Positions 33,112 through 43,127 of a stretch of 64,000 nt of DNA are shown piece after piece. Source of the stretch: Patellaria atrata CBS 101060 (lineage: Eukaryota > Ascomycota > Dothideomycetes > Patellariales > Patellariaceae); assembly GCA_010093705.1 (NCBI GenBank), contig MU006089.1, positions 756,011-820,010 of the forward strand, in the 5' to 3' direction. The translations under genes were made by a program, and so were the position numbers. Every line of letters begins with the position of its first letter. Within the stretch, counting starts at the first letter, position 1. The notes beneath the pieces were generated by a model. The model saw nothing but the letters and a program-made list of their open reading frames with translations. It made no database searches and was not told the origin of the DNA.

Positions 33112-34111
33112 GCACCTGTCGAGTTTCTACACCTTTAAGGGCTTCACAACGACGGTGGGCGCAAATTATCAACGATGTCCGCTTCCTGGCCACCTCCCAG
33201 GCGCAACAGCGAATTCTTGAAAAGTATCGCGATAAGCTGGACCGCAAAGCTAAAGAGTAAGCGTATATTGGCCTTGGGTGATTATATCTGAATTGTAAAT
33301 ACGAGAGGGCCCTCCGCTAACATACTATCTACACAGAGAGGGTCTAAAAGACATTGCGGAACTAAAGGAAGCGTACAAGCAGAAAATATCTGAATTACGC
33401 ACAAAGGCTACTATACCAAAGGCAACCGCACCTCTCAATCTTCAGCAAGATGTTACAGCTTCGCAAATACCCTTCGATCCACCGCCACCCCCTCAGTCAC
33501 CAACATCCACCGCCTCGAGTCCTTCCTCTCCATCGTCTCCGCCACCCGGTGTCAAAACATTAGATTCATTTCTCGACGTCCCTAAAGCCTTGAGACTCCC
33601 ACAAAAAGAAATAGAAGCAATATGGCGTCTCCGACATGCATCCTCACCAACCTCCCTCGTCGCATCAATACCTAACGCAACCTTCGACTCCCTAGCAGCC
33701 AACGGCCACGCCTTCCCTCAATTTATCCTCCCCCTCCCTCGCGAAGGACAGGGCTCGGAAATTCATTTCCTTCAGTGGACCTTTCCCACCGCTCACACCA
33801 CAACAATTCTCTTCACATATCTCGCGGAGTACAAACTGCGAGGGGAGTTCGCGAGCCCGCATACGACTGTGACGTTTCATTCAGATATCGCGAAGGAGAA
33901 GGGATTGGTGTTGGTACAAGGGGCAGTGGTTGAAGGGAGGGGTATCAGTGTGGAGGAGGGGAAGTGGCTTTTGATGGTTCTACAAAAGTTTTACGGTATG
34001 GACAGGGCAGCGGGGACAGAAAGGAGGAGGAAGCTATTAGAGGCGTTTAGTAAGGGGGATAGTGGGTTTAGTTTGGAAAAGCTTATTGAGGAAGCGGAGA
34101 AGGTGGATTAG
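33075..34111 (+). CDS. atp11: ATP11 mitochondrial F1-ATPase assembly factor
   Basis: Chaperone that binds free F1 beta subunit during assembly of ATP synthase in the mitochondrial matrix. Exons 33075-33256 and 33337-34111 give 318 residues. The N-terminus (MAHLSRSVLRELSTCRV...RWAQ) is a basic presequence. A helical segment (QQRILEKYRDKLDRKAKEEG) is followed by a Pro/Ser-rich linker, then the conserved ATP11 core: SFLDVPKALRLPQKEIEAIWRLRH near residue 160, FPQFILPLPREGQGSEIHFLQW, and TTILFTYLAEYKLRGEFASP. Length is normal for fungi. The start has three upstream ATGs nearby. The gene is convergent with the mS41 gene. Confidence 0.93.
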
Positions 34112-34277
34112 AGTTAGAAGACTACCAATAGTCTCTGCATATAAAACGTTGTCTGTGTCGATACGAAGTTTTCGCGGCAGGCTTGGAACGCTTGTGTATT
34201 TATAGCTATACAACCCCTTTGCTTCCATATGATGCGAATTACAGTACTATACACTTATCCACCATGCCATCCTCTCC

Positions 34278-34988
34278 CTATGGTTTCGCATTCTTCCTCT
34301 CCTCACTCCTCCTCTTCGCCCTAACCTCCGCCTTCCTCCTCTCACCTCCATCAACCTTATGTCCCCGCTTCTGCTCCCAGATCCCCTCCGCAACCACAAT
34401 CTGCGCTCCGAGTCCTTTCGTCCCCTTAATCGGCTTCACATGCGGCCCACAGATCGTCCGCAGTCCCTTCAAAGTAACCCCTTTCACCGACCTCAACTCT
34501 TCGAACGGCTTATTCGGCGCCTCCTCCCCCGGAGCCACATTCACAACCAACCTCTTCGTGAACGGGGTCTGCGAAGCCGTCGCAAGCCTTAAACCCGCCG
34601 GCGCCTTCGCCTTCGGCACAGGCACCTCCACCACCCTTAACTCCCCCACTCCGTCCTTAACTTCGGTCAAATCGCCACCTATGCCGTAGAGCCCGTTGCG
34701 GAAGCGCTCGCGCATGTGTAGCAGGTACCGTCGCGATCGTGCGGGCTCGACCCCTAGCTCGCGCAGTTGCGGGGAGGTGAGGCTGAAGAGGGCTTCCCAG
34801 GAGGGAATTTTGGCAGAGTGTTGCGAGAGCTTGCGGCCGATGACTGTGAGGAAGGTCGGGGCGTCGGGAATGAAGGGGATAGGAGAGGGGATTGGGGGCG
34901 CGGCGATGGGTTTGTGGAGATGCCGGATGCATTGTTTGTGGATGGTGGGTTTTGATGCGCCCTGGAGGATGTAGGGTCTTAGTATCAT
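34278..34988 (-). CDS. FYV4: Mitoribosomal small-subunit protein mS41, IGR motif
   Basis: Mitochondrial 37S ribosomal protein of the Fyv4/mS41 family. Intronless, 236 residues. The IGR domain is at about residues 45-100: TFLTVIGRKLSQHSAKIPSW, LFSLTSPQLRELGVEPARSRRYLLHMRERFR. The N-terminus (MILRPYILQGASKPTIHKQCIRHLH) is a likely matrix presequence. The C-terminal third is Lys/Arg-rich, as usual for a ribosomal protein. It is divergent to the CDK7-like gene (400 bases between starts) and ends 166 bases from the stop of ATP11. Confidence 0.9.
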   Translation of the reverse strand: MILRPYILQGASKPTIHKQCIRHLHKPIAAPPIPSPIPFIPDAPTFLTVIGRKLSQHSAKIPSWEALFSLTSPQLRELGVEPARSRRYLLHMRERFRNGLYGIGGDLTEVKDGVGELRVVEVPVPKAKAPAGLRLATASQTPFTKRLVVNVAPGEEAPNKPFEELRSVKGVTLKGLRTICGPHVKPIKGTKGLGAQIVVAEGIWEQKRGHKVDGGERRKAEVRAKRRSEERKNAKP

Positions 34989-35388
34989 TGTGGTTGTGAG
35001 ATTTTTTGGCTAATTGGCGTGGGTGAGGTAAGTAGAGTGGACCAATGTAGCGGTAATCGTGGAGGTTAATGGGTGTGGTTGAATATTTGGTTCACTTTTT
35101 GCTTGGGTGGCGCGCCAAGGATTCCCGCCTTCCACTCCGCGCCGCATATTGGTCTTTGGCTTCACAAGACGGTACGGTTGAGAGATCTACTCGTCACGCT
35201 TTCGGAGCACAACGGCTTATTCACTGTAAATGACTCCGTGAAAGTGCTGTAAGCGGAGATATAAGCCATGCAGCTAGCTTTCCGGTTCAAAGGACCTTTT
35301 ACGAACAATCCATTGCCATCTTGACCTCCACACCAAAAGGATCTCTAAGACTCACTCGACTCCTGGTTCCGTAACACAATCTACGACT
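34989..35388. promoter_or_regulatory. Divergent promoter, mS41/CDK7-like
   Basis: 400 bases between the two starts. It contains a CCAAT on the + strand near 35,042 and a GGCGCGCC near 35,108. No further element recognised. Confidence 0.4.
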
Positions 35389-36627
35389 ATGGCAGTCTCG
35401 CCATTACCACTTTACAATGCCTCTCCCCGTTCGAATAAAACCAAACCCCTGACCCACCGACCTAACCCCAAAGGCTCCTCCGCGGATGCAGCCTCCACGC
35501 CCAACCCCAAGTCCAAGGCTTCCATTGATGGTGTCTTAGACCTCGCAGAACGTCTTAATGCGGAGACCAAATCTCAATACATCAAAGGAAAATGGTTAGG
35601 AAAAGGCACCTACGCGAACGTCTACGAAGCGCACCTCAAATCCAACCCCTCCCAACTCTTCGCCATCAAAAAGATGATCGTAGGCGCCGAAGCCAAAGAC
35701 GGCCTCTCCATGGACTCGATACGCGAAGTGAAGTACCTCCAAGAACTATCCCACCCCAACATAATCAAACTTCACGCCGTCTTCTCCTCTAAAAACCAAA
35801 ACCTGAATCTAGTCCTCGAGCACCTGCCCCGCGGGAGTCTAGAGCAGCTCATCAGCGAAGGCGACATCCAATACGGCTCCGCGGACATCAAAGCGTGGAT
35901 GGGCATGCTCGCCCGCGGCCTTCACCACTGCCACTCGAACTTCATCCTGCACCGGGACATCAAGCCGGGCAACGTCCTCGTCGCCGCAGACGGGGAGCTC
36001 AAACTCGCCGATTTCGGTCTCGCGCGTTCCTTTGCCGATCCCTGGACCCGCATGACCTACCTCGTCATCACGCGCTGGTACCGGCCCCCCGAGCTGCTGT
36101 TCCAGGCCCGCCATTACGGCAGCACGGCCGACGTGTGGAGCGTCGGTGTCATATTCGCGGAGCTGGTCATCAGGAAGGCGTGGATGCCCGGCGGGTCGGA
36201 TCTCGAACAGCTACATCTCATTGCTAATGTCGTCGGTTTGCCTACTGAGGACGTCTGGCCTGGTGTTTCCAAGCTCGATGGATATATCAAGTTGACTAAG
36301 GACCCCGCGGCACCACAAACCCCGGTCCAACACCGCCAGCAGATGCAGAGGGAGTTCGCGCTCGTTGGTCCCGAGGGAGTGGATCTTTTGATGCAGATGA
36401 TGGCGTTGGATCCGAGGAAGAGGGCTACGGCGAAGAAGGTGCTCATGCATGAGTGGTGGAATATGGAACCGAAGCCGAGACGGAAGGAGGATCTACCGCG
36501 CAAGGTGGAGAAGTCGAAGGAAGGGATGGCAGACGCGTTAAAGAGAAAACCGGGGGAGTTGGAAGGGGGCACGGGGAGGGGAGATAAGGTTGCCAGGAAG
36601 ATTGATTTTGGGGCGTTCGGGAGATGA
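35389..36627 (+). CDS. CDK7/Kin28-like TFIIH kinase
   Basis: Cyclin-dependent kinase of the CDK7 type, expected to phosphorylate the RNA polymerase II tail and perhaps other CDKs. Intronless, 412 residues. Kinase domain at about residues 65-350: GKGTYANVYEA, AIKKM, cyclin-binding helix SMDSIREVKYLQEL (PSTAIRE position), catalytic HRDIKPGNVLV, DFGLARS, activation segment DPWTRMTYLVITRWYRPPELLF with the T-loop Thr near residue 223, then MPGGSDLEQL, a CDK7-type text. Departures from most CDK7 proteins are RPPELL in place of RAPELL and Gly for Asn in HRDxKPxN+1. N- and C-terminal tails are basic and Pro/Lys-rich. The family is well supported; orthology to Kin28/Mcs6 is likely. Confidence 0.85.
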   Translation: MAVSPLPLYNASPRSNKTKPLTHRPNPKGSSADAASTPNPKSKASIDGVLDLAERLNAETKSQYIKGKWLGKGTYANVYEAHLKSNPSQLFAIKKMIVGAEAKDGLSMDSIREVKYLQELSHPNIIKLHAVFSSKNQNLNLVLEHLPRGSLEQLISEGDIQYGSADIKAWMGMLARGLHHCHSNFILHRDIKPGNVLVAADGELKLADFGLARSFADPWTRMTYLVITRWYRPPELLFQARHYGSTADVWSVGVIFAELVIRKAWMPGGSDLEQLHLIANVVGLPTEDVWPGVSKLDGYIKLTKDPAAPQTPVQHRQQMQREFALVGPEGVDLLMQMMALDPRKRATAKKVLMHEWWNMEPKPRRKEDLPRKVEKSKEGMADALKRKPGELEGGTGRGDKVARKIDFGAFGR

Positions 36628-37035
36628 GGGAATATGATCGTGTTTGGGACATCCCGGTTCGGGATCGGCCCGTAGCGATATACAGTCCCGATACGAGATT
36701 TACAGTGGGCGATATGACTATCATCTGAAATTATGTATGAATAGCATCAGGTCTACAATCGACTTAGGGTAGAACGAAGCATGAAGCACCACGTCATCTA
36801 TCCGTGAGCGGATACTGCAAAAAGGATAAAGTAATAAAGGTTAAATTTCAACAAACGAAAATGAAATCGTTAGAGTATTGTACAACACCACCCCCCTAGT
36901 GAATATCCCACTTTGATAGTAGACAAAATAACGTCGTGACTCATCACCCATTCCTAGCAGAGAAGAAATATCCGTACTCCGTAATGAAACTCCCTAATAA
37001 AATACTACCCTATACCTCTCCCCAACTTCTCTCAT
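36628..37035. other. Convergent intergenic region
   Basis: 3' regions of the CDK7-like gene (+) and EIS1 (-). Nothing else seen. Confidence 0.5.
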
Positions 37036-39701
37036 CTACAAATCCTCCGAAAACCTCGAATCCCTAACGGGACTCCCCGTCTTCTCCTTCGCTAAAGATC
37101 CAAAACTCGGCGGCGGCGCAAGTCCCTCATCAAAGTGGTCCCTCGCCTCCTCAAAATCTTCACCACTGCTAACATCGCTAACCCTCCTACCCGTTCTACC
37201 ACGGTCCTCCTCCTCGCTACTGAGAGAACTGATCGACGGGCTCCTTGCTCTAGCGCTCTGCTTACCCCCTTCCCGGGAAGTGTACGCGGGGCCCGAGAGG
37301 GTGGAGAGATCCACACCTGGTTCAGCGATGCTACTATTAGACTCTTTGGGTCCGGTGGTTCCAGTCAAGGCGGCGCCCCCGATGAAGGATTTCTCGGAGG
37401 GCGAATTTGGGCTTTCGTCTGCAGGAGGTTTGGAACGACGTTTGAGTTTATTGAGCAAAGACTTGAGACCTTTCGATTCCTTTGCAGGGGACATAGGTGA
37501 AGTAGGTGATGTTACCTGGTCTTCTGCGGAATCTGCTTTGCTGCTGTCGTTTGTACGGGCGGTATCAGGGCGAGTTGTACCGTCGGCATCGTGAGCGACG
37601 CTACTTACACGCCTGCTTAGGGAAATGTCGCTAGTAGGTGAGGTTATGACGGCTAGATCGGCCGTTAGGTCTGGTCCTGTATCTGCTTCGGGGAGCGCCT
37701 CGATTTCGGTCATGGGTTCTTCTGTTGGAGCAGCTGCTCTTGATTTTCGCTTTTGATCCTTCTCTAGTCGTTTCTCTTCGGCTGCTTTGGCTTTCTCGAT
37801 TTCTTTACGGGCATTTTCTGCGGCTTTGTCTTCAGCCTTTCTGGCTTTGGCTGCAGCTTTGTCCTCATCTACATTCATATTAGAATGTTTCGATCCTCTC
37901 ATAACCGCTGGAATATGATTAAATGAGAACTTACCTTTACTACGCTTCTCTTCCGCTTTGAGCTCCGCTGCTCGCTGTCTTTCGCGTTCTAACTCCCGCT
38001 TTTTTTGCTCCTGGTCCAATCGGAGCTCTTCATCGCGTGCTCGTTGTTGTTCTGCTTTGGTATTGATCTCATCAAGGGTAGGTTGTATCTTTGACTGTGC
38101 AATAGCGTCTACCTCAGACTGGTCGAGATATTTTCCACCGCCAATATGGACCCTTCCATAATTTGCCATACGAGCTTTGCTATCGGCAGCCGCTTTGGCC
38201 CTAGCTCTCGCTTCCCATTCCTCCATCATAGCTGGAGATGCCTTTCCTGTCTCATTGAATACCTTTTCATCTATGCTGTGCATCTGAGCATGGACCTTGC
38301 GCTCCGCGGCTGCCATTAGACTGTCACGGTCTATTTGTCTCTTCTTTGCATCTACTTGTGCAACTTGGTCATTAAATAGAGACATCTGAGAACGAATTTT
38401 TCGAGATCGCTCCTCATCATCCGAGTCTGCCAACCCGCCCTCACTTGACGCTCGACGTCTACCTCGTCGAATGGAGAGGCGGGATCTCGGTGATTCTTTC
38501 TCGTATCCATAATAACTGCGGAATGCCGCGCTCTCATCCGGATTGAGTTTTGCTAACCGCTCAGCCGCCAACTTATGTGCAGCATCTTGGAGATGTATAT
38601 ACTGCATCGCTTGTTCCCTTATGTCCGTCTCAGTGGTTGTAGAGGGTCGTCTGCCATGGACAGCAGTTGCTGCTGCACGACCGTCAGATCTTGAGGTTTC
38701 AGAAGCGGCGTCGATATGTGCTTGTTGGATCTCGAACATCTTTTTCGCCATAGACACAGCAGACGCACGAAGAGCATCCTGACGCTTCTTCTCCTCGACT
38801 TCGATTGAAACCGGTGGATGCTCGGTGTACATTTGTCGGTTGACATTTCTGCCCAAATTTTGAGCGCGAGCAGCTTGCATAGCTGGTGAGCTAAGGCGGT
38901 TGGAGTCGATAGCTTGAGGTTTTCCCTGAGGCCTATTTGCTACAGTAGCCGCATTGAGTGCGTTGTGCGCAGAGTTTGCTTCATCTGGATAAGAAGGAAT
39001 AGGGGTTGGTGTTGACCCCGACCGTTGCCTTCCTGACATTGCTCCGGTTGCGGCCATCAATGCTTTCTTTCTACTATCGGACGGAGTTCCACGCTCTACA
39101 TGTGGACTCAATCCCTTATTGCGAAAGGCTATTCCTGCCGCAGAATTTCCGACCTTGGTAGCTTCAGGAGTCCAAAGATTAACCTTAGGGCCATCCCTAG
39201 CTGCCCGCAAGGCGGCCTTGGAGCCAGCTGCGCTTTCTTCAGGTTTCCATAGAGGGGCCGGTTTATAATCTTTGGCAGCCAAAGCTGCTTTCCCTGCTGC
39301 GCTCGAGGGATCGGGCCTCCATGGCTCGATTGTCTTCTGGTTATTGTTCGCCAGGTTAGCAGCGGAATGGGCGGAATTAGAGGGTTCTTCGATGCCAACG
39401 ATGGGGTATGCGGGTAGGTCTTGCGGTTGTGCGTATTTAAGGGATGTCGCAGCACCTATTTAAGGCATCAGTCTATGTTAAATAGAATAGTGGGAGGCAG
39501 TTTACTAGCAGAGGAGAGCTTGCCATCGGCATCCAAAGGGTCGATGTCCCTCGAGCTCTTTGCACTTTTATGATCACCTGCATTAGATGCGTATAACGCA
39601 GCCGTTGACGCTTGCTCCTGCAGTCTTGTGTCTTTCCCATGAACAGAGGGATCTGGGCAGGGTACATCGCCAGATGGTAAACCAGCATGTGTGTGAGCCA
39701 T
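37036..39701 (-). CDS. EIS1: Eisosome protein 1
   Basis: Component of eisosomes, the plasma-membrane furrows of fungi. Exons 39701-39506, 39455-37935 and 37868-37036 give 849 residues. Repeated blocks of the form AAxKA(A/L)xAAKDYKPAPLWKPE, AAGSKAALRAARDGP and NLWTPEATKVGNSAAGIAF (residues about 60-150) are the Eis1 hallmark; AHNALNAAT follows. A long Ala/Lys/Glu coiled-coil region (about 300-570) precedes a Ser/Pro-rich tail. The second intron (66 bases, GTAAGT...TAG) is a multiple of three with no stop, so retention would add 22 residues; the spliced reading RSKDEDKAAAKARK looks more natural. The start ATG precedes THAGLPSGDVPCPDP. Confidence 0.9.
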
Positions 39702-40531
39702 CTTCTCAGTGAGAGAGTCCTGTTCAAGGACCCACTCGGTAGAAATAGAATTACGACGCGATATTGATGTATCCTGCGAGTTCAGTAAAACAGTGTGGTA
39801 TCAAAAGGCTATGTCGCAAAGGAATCGTCTAGCTCAATCCAGCGTTGATCTAAGGAATCGGTCTGAGCGGCTGATATTGTCTGCTTGATCACGTAGAGTT
39901 TCCTTAGATGTTTATTTCGAATTAGATGCTAATGGAGCCTTGCTTATGAGGAGTAAAGGGGTGATTATGGGAGTTAATGGGCGTCTCTGAGGGGGGGTTG
40001 TGGTGATGAGGGAACAATAGAGGGCGGAAGCTAGAGCTATTGGTATGACATCATGTACGCAGAGAGAATCACACAGCGATCCATCACCAAGACGGAAAAT
40101 CAACCTAACCTATTATTGCCAGAGACGTACCGTTTTGGTGTTCCAAATGTACAGAGTACAAGTACTACCGAATTCCAGTAAATGTCTCATTCGACCGCAG
40201 TACTGTACTGTTCACACTCTGTACGTAGCATTCCAAGCACCATAAATTGTTTCTAACTTGCCCCTCTTGAACGGGCATCGAGACGTTGGATAGGGCGTGC
40301 AGTGCCTAAGCTTTCGGCACGGACAACCCCTACAGACCTAACAGGAAATCTGGGTGATCGACCCCTAGCACCATTCTGTACCTACGTATGATCTCAGTTT
40401 TTCCCACAATATCACCGCCCTACTTGTCAATTTTCAAAATGCCTTAGCGTACAGGTACTACTTGGGGACGCTCCTCCATAATCATAGGCTCAAAGTCCTT
40501 CCTCCAACCCTTATAGGTCTCTCAGGTCATC
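39702..40531. other. Divergent intergenic region, EIS1/phosphatase
   Basis: About 830 bases holding both promoters. No gene is supported. Several GTAC-rich repeats (GTACAGAGTACAAGTAC near 40,150) occur. Confidence 0.5.
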
Positions 40532-41446
40532 ATGGAGGCTAACAAGATTCTCAATTTTCGAGATGTAGGGACAACCATCAATAGAATTACGTCCTCACAG
40601 TGAGTCTCCCGTCTTACCAGCCTACTATACCGTCTGACAGTGCACTATAGGCTGGTGAAATCGGGCAAGCTCTTTCGAAGCGCTCGGCCTGACGACGCGT
40701 CTCCCTCAGAGCAGAGAGCCTTAGTCGACCAGCATGGTATTAAACATATCATAGATTTGAGAACTCCTACAGAACACATAGAGCAGTCTAAGAGACGCAA
40801 TACCAACGTAGTCGCCTCCGCCCTCGTTCCCAAGACTGAAGAACAGGTCGCTGGGCCCCTGAGGATACCCGGTATCACACATCACGATATCAACTTCAAT
40901 GGGAGCGCTTTCTCCCGTTCTCTGCTCTGGCAACTCTCCTGGTGGAACATAACAAAGCTCCTTTCCCTCATGGTGCTCGGATACCGACTTGAAGCTATCA
41001 GCATCCTGGGACGTAATGTCATGGCTCCTCGCGGTCTCATCGGGCTCGGTATTGACTCGGTTGACGCTTGTAAAGCCGAAGTACGTATGGTATTCGATCT
41101 ACTCGCCAATGAAGACAAATATCCTATCTGTGTTCACTGTACGCAAGGTAAGGACCGCACAGGTTTAATCGTTATGTTGGTATTGTTGCTACTGGACGTA
41201 TCCATCGAAGCAATCAATGAAGACTACATGATGAGCGGACCTGAGCTAGAATCCGAGAAAGACGGACGGCTCAAGGAGATTCAAAGTATTGGGCTTGGGA
41301 AGGAGTTTGCTGAATGTTCACCAGAGTTAGTACAAAAGGTATCCGAGCATCTTGTCAACAAGTACGACGGTGTGGTTGGGTATTTAGAGGCTTGCGGTGT
41401 GACAAAAGAAATGATGGAAAAGGTTAAAGCGATACTGGCCCCATAA
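40532..41446 (+). CDS. Siw14/Y_phosphatase3-like tyrosine phosphatase
   Basis: Cysteine-based phosphatase of the tyrosine/serine (or inositol-pyrophosphate) type. Exons 40532-40599 and 40651-41446 give 287 residues. The N-terminus reads NFRDVGTTINRITSSQLVKSGKLFRSARPDDAS, the usual start of Y_phosphatase3 proteins; HIIDLRTPTEH follows. The catalytic loop is HCTQGKDRTG (CX5R), near residue 200. A region of 60 hydrophobic residues between them (LLWQLSWWN...) is family-typical. The 51-base intron is in the FRDVG part and restores frame. The substrate is unknown. Cytosolic, no signal seen. Confidence 0.87.
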
Positions 41447-41816
41447 CGATATGTAGTCTTCCAACAAAAGAGTTCGAGCAGCGAGGATATGTATAAATCT
41501 ACTTACATTTCCATTCCTCAGTGGTGAGTATTCACTCATATGTATTTAAGTAGGTACTAAAATCACTGTAATTACGCACTATATTGCTTTATACATACCG
41601 AGTAGGTACCTGACTACTACGCCGAATCAACACTCATCTTTTTCTCGCGTATCAAGTAAATCATTGTCTTTGCATCAACTATTGTTATTATACTCATATG
41701 TGTCAAAATTTTTTATCCCTACCGACTCCTGGATACTTGGCAAGTTCGAAAATATATCACCAGCTGACATTTCCTTTGATTCCCCGGAAGTTAAACAAAG
41801 GAAACGTATGTAAAGA
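41447..41816. other. Convergent intergenic region
   Basis: 3' ends of the phosphatase (+) and the Cys-cluster gene (-). AT-rich, nothing else seen. Confidence 0.5.
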
Positions 41817-43127
41817 CTATAATAGATCAGGCAAACTGACCACTCTTCCCGGCATATCAGAAACAACGAATCTCACCTTCCTCGATCTCAATATATCGAT
41901 CGGCTTCGCGGTTTCCGGCGTAACAATGATCGCGATCTCTTCGCAACCAGGCAAAGCACGATCTTGTTTCTCCAGATTCACCAAACCCAGTAAATACCAT
42001 TGCGTCGACTCCTTGTCCGACAAAAGAAAACTTTGACTCTTGTGACCGTTAAGAATAAGGTCCTGTGTTCCGTCATCGGGACTTACGAGATCCAGTACGC
42101 TGCTGGAACTTGTATCAGACCGAGATAATAGCCTATCAGATGTCCTACCTCTTCTATACTCTACGCTCAGCGGAGTAGTTCTCTCGACATCAAGATGGCT
42201 TCTCGTCCAGTCTAAGTCTAGACTCCTTCCCAACCTCTCTTCCCTCTTCCGAGTGGACGGAGATCTACGCTGGGGTTTGTCTCTCAGATCCTTCATTAAG
42301 GAGTCGATTAAGTCTCTTCTTGGTTCCTCTTCTGGTACCGGTGGCTTTCCTTTCGTTAGAAGTTGCTCTTCCATTACCATAGGTCGCGCTCTGCTCACGT
42401 AAGACGGGTTTTCCTTCATATGAGGTGGCTCTCTCTTCCTTACAAGTTGCTCTTCCTTTGCCGTATGTAGCTCTCTCTTTTCAAGTGGCACTTCCTGTAA
42501 TACAGATCTCTGTCCTTTCATCAGAGGTAGTGGATCCTTACCAGACAGCTCTCCCTTTACCACAGAGACCTTCCTCCTCACCGCAGCCGACTCTCCCCTC
42601 GTCACAGGCCGCCCCCTTTGCATCACAGACGGCTCCGCCTCACCCACGCTCTCCACCGCAGCCTGCCGCGTCTCCTTTCGCTCAACAACCGGACCATCAC
42701 GACGTCCACCCAACCTCTACTCAGACAACGCCGGTAGCGAAGAAGTCCCCAGCACAGCCCTCCCGTCCCCTCTTCGTCGCGGAACCACATCCTCAACCTC
42801 AATCCTATACTTCCCACAATCCGCACACGCCCGATGCGCGCATCTGTCACAGTACTCAGCACTATACACGATCTCGACCCGCTCTTTCCTCCCTAACAGT
42901 CTTTGCAGCAAATCCGGTTTGCTGGCGGGCGTTTTGACGGTGTTGGTTGCGCGGCAGCTTGAGAGACAGCATTCCCAGCCGTAGATGGAGCGAGTTGTTC
43001 GCTCGAGGGGGATTTTGTGCCGGTCTGAGAATAGGAGGGTTTGTTTGCCGTGCAGGGTTATGGGGTTGGGGGATGGGGTGAGGGCTGCGCGAATGTTGCT
43101 GGTAAGTTGAGGGGGTGTTGGAGGCAT
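41817..43127 (-). CDS. Unrecognised Cys-cluster protein with degenerate repeats
   Basis: Two open stretches in the same frame are separated by one TAG (42719-42717). A 96-base intron (42810-42715, GTATAG...TAGAG) would remove it and give exons 43127-42811 and 42714-41817, 404 residues. The N-terminal part has a Cys cluster (WECCLSSC, then YCDRCAHRACADCGK) suggesting a zinc-binding module. The middle (about 150-250) is made of imperfect 12-17-residue repeats with Glu/Lys/Pro/Met (EVPLEKRELHTAKEEQL, VMEEQLLTKGKPPVPEEEP). The end is more globular: SFLLSDKESTQWYLLGLVNL and LPGCEEIAIIVTPETAKPIDI. I do not recognise the family. Without the intron the protein would end after 136 residues. The donor and branch site are weak, so the model is provisional. 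Confidence 0.5.

Noticed and set aside
34183-34689. 168-codon + strand frame with a signal-peptide-like head
   Set aside because: Antisense to the mS41 gene, whose IGR motif is secure; the hydrophobic run comes from complementing Lys/Arg codons.
36114-36572. 152-codon minus-strand frame
   Set aside because: Antisense shadow of the CDK7-like gene.
42425-42937. 170-codon + strand Ser/Pro/Gln-rich frame
   Set aside because: Antisense to the Cys-cluster gene repeats; no domain and no ATG context.
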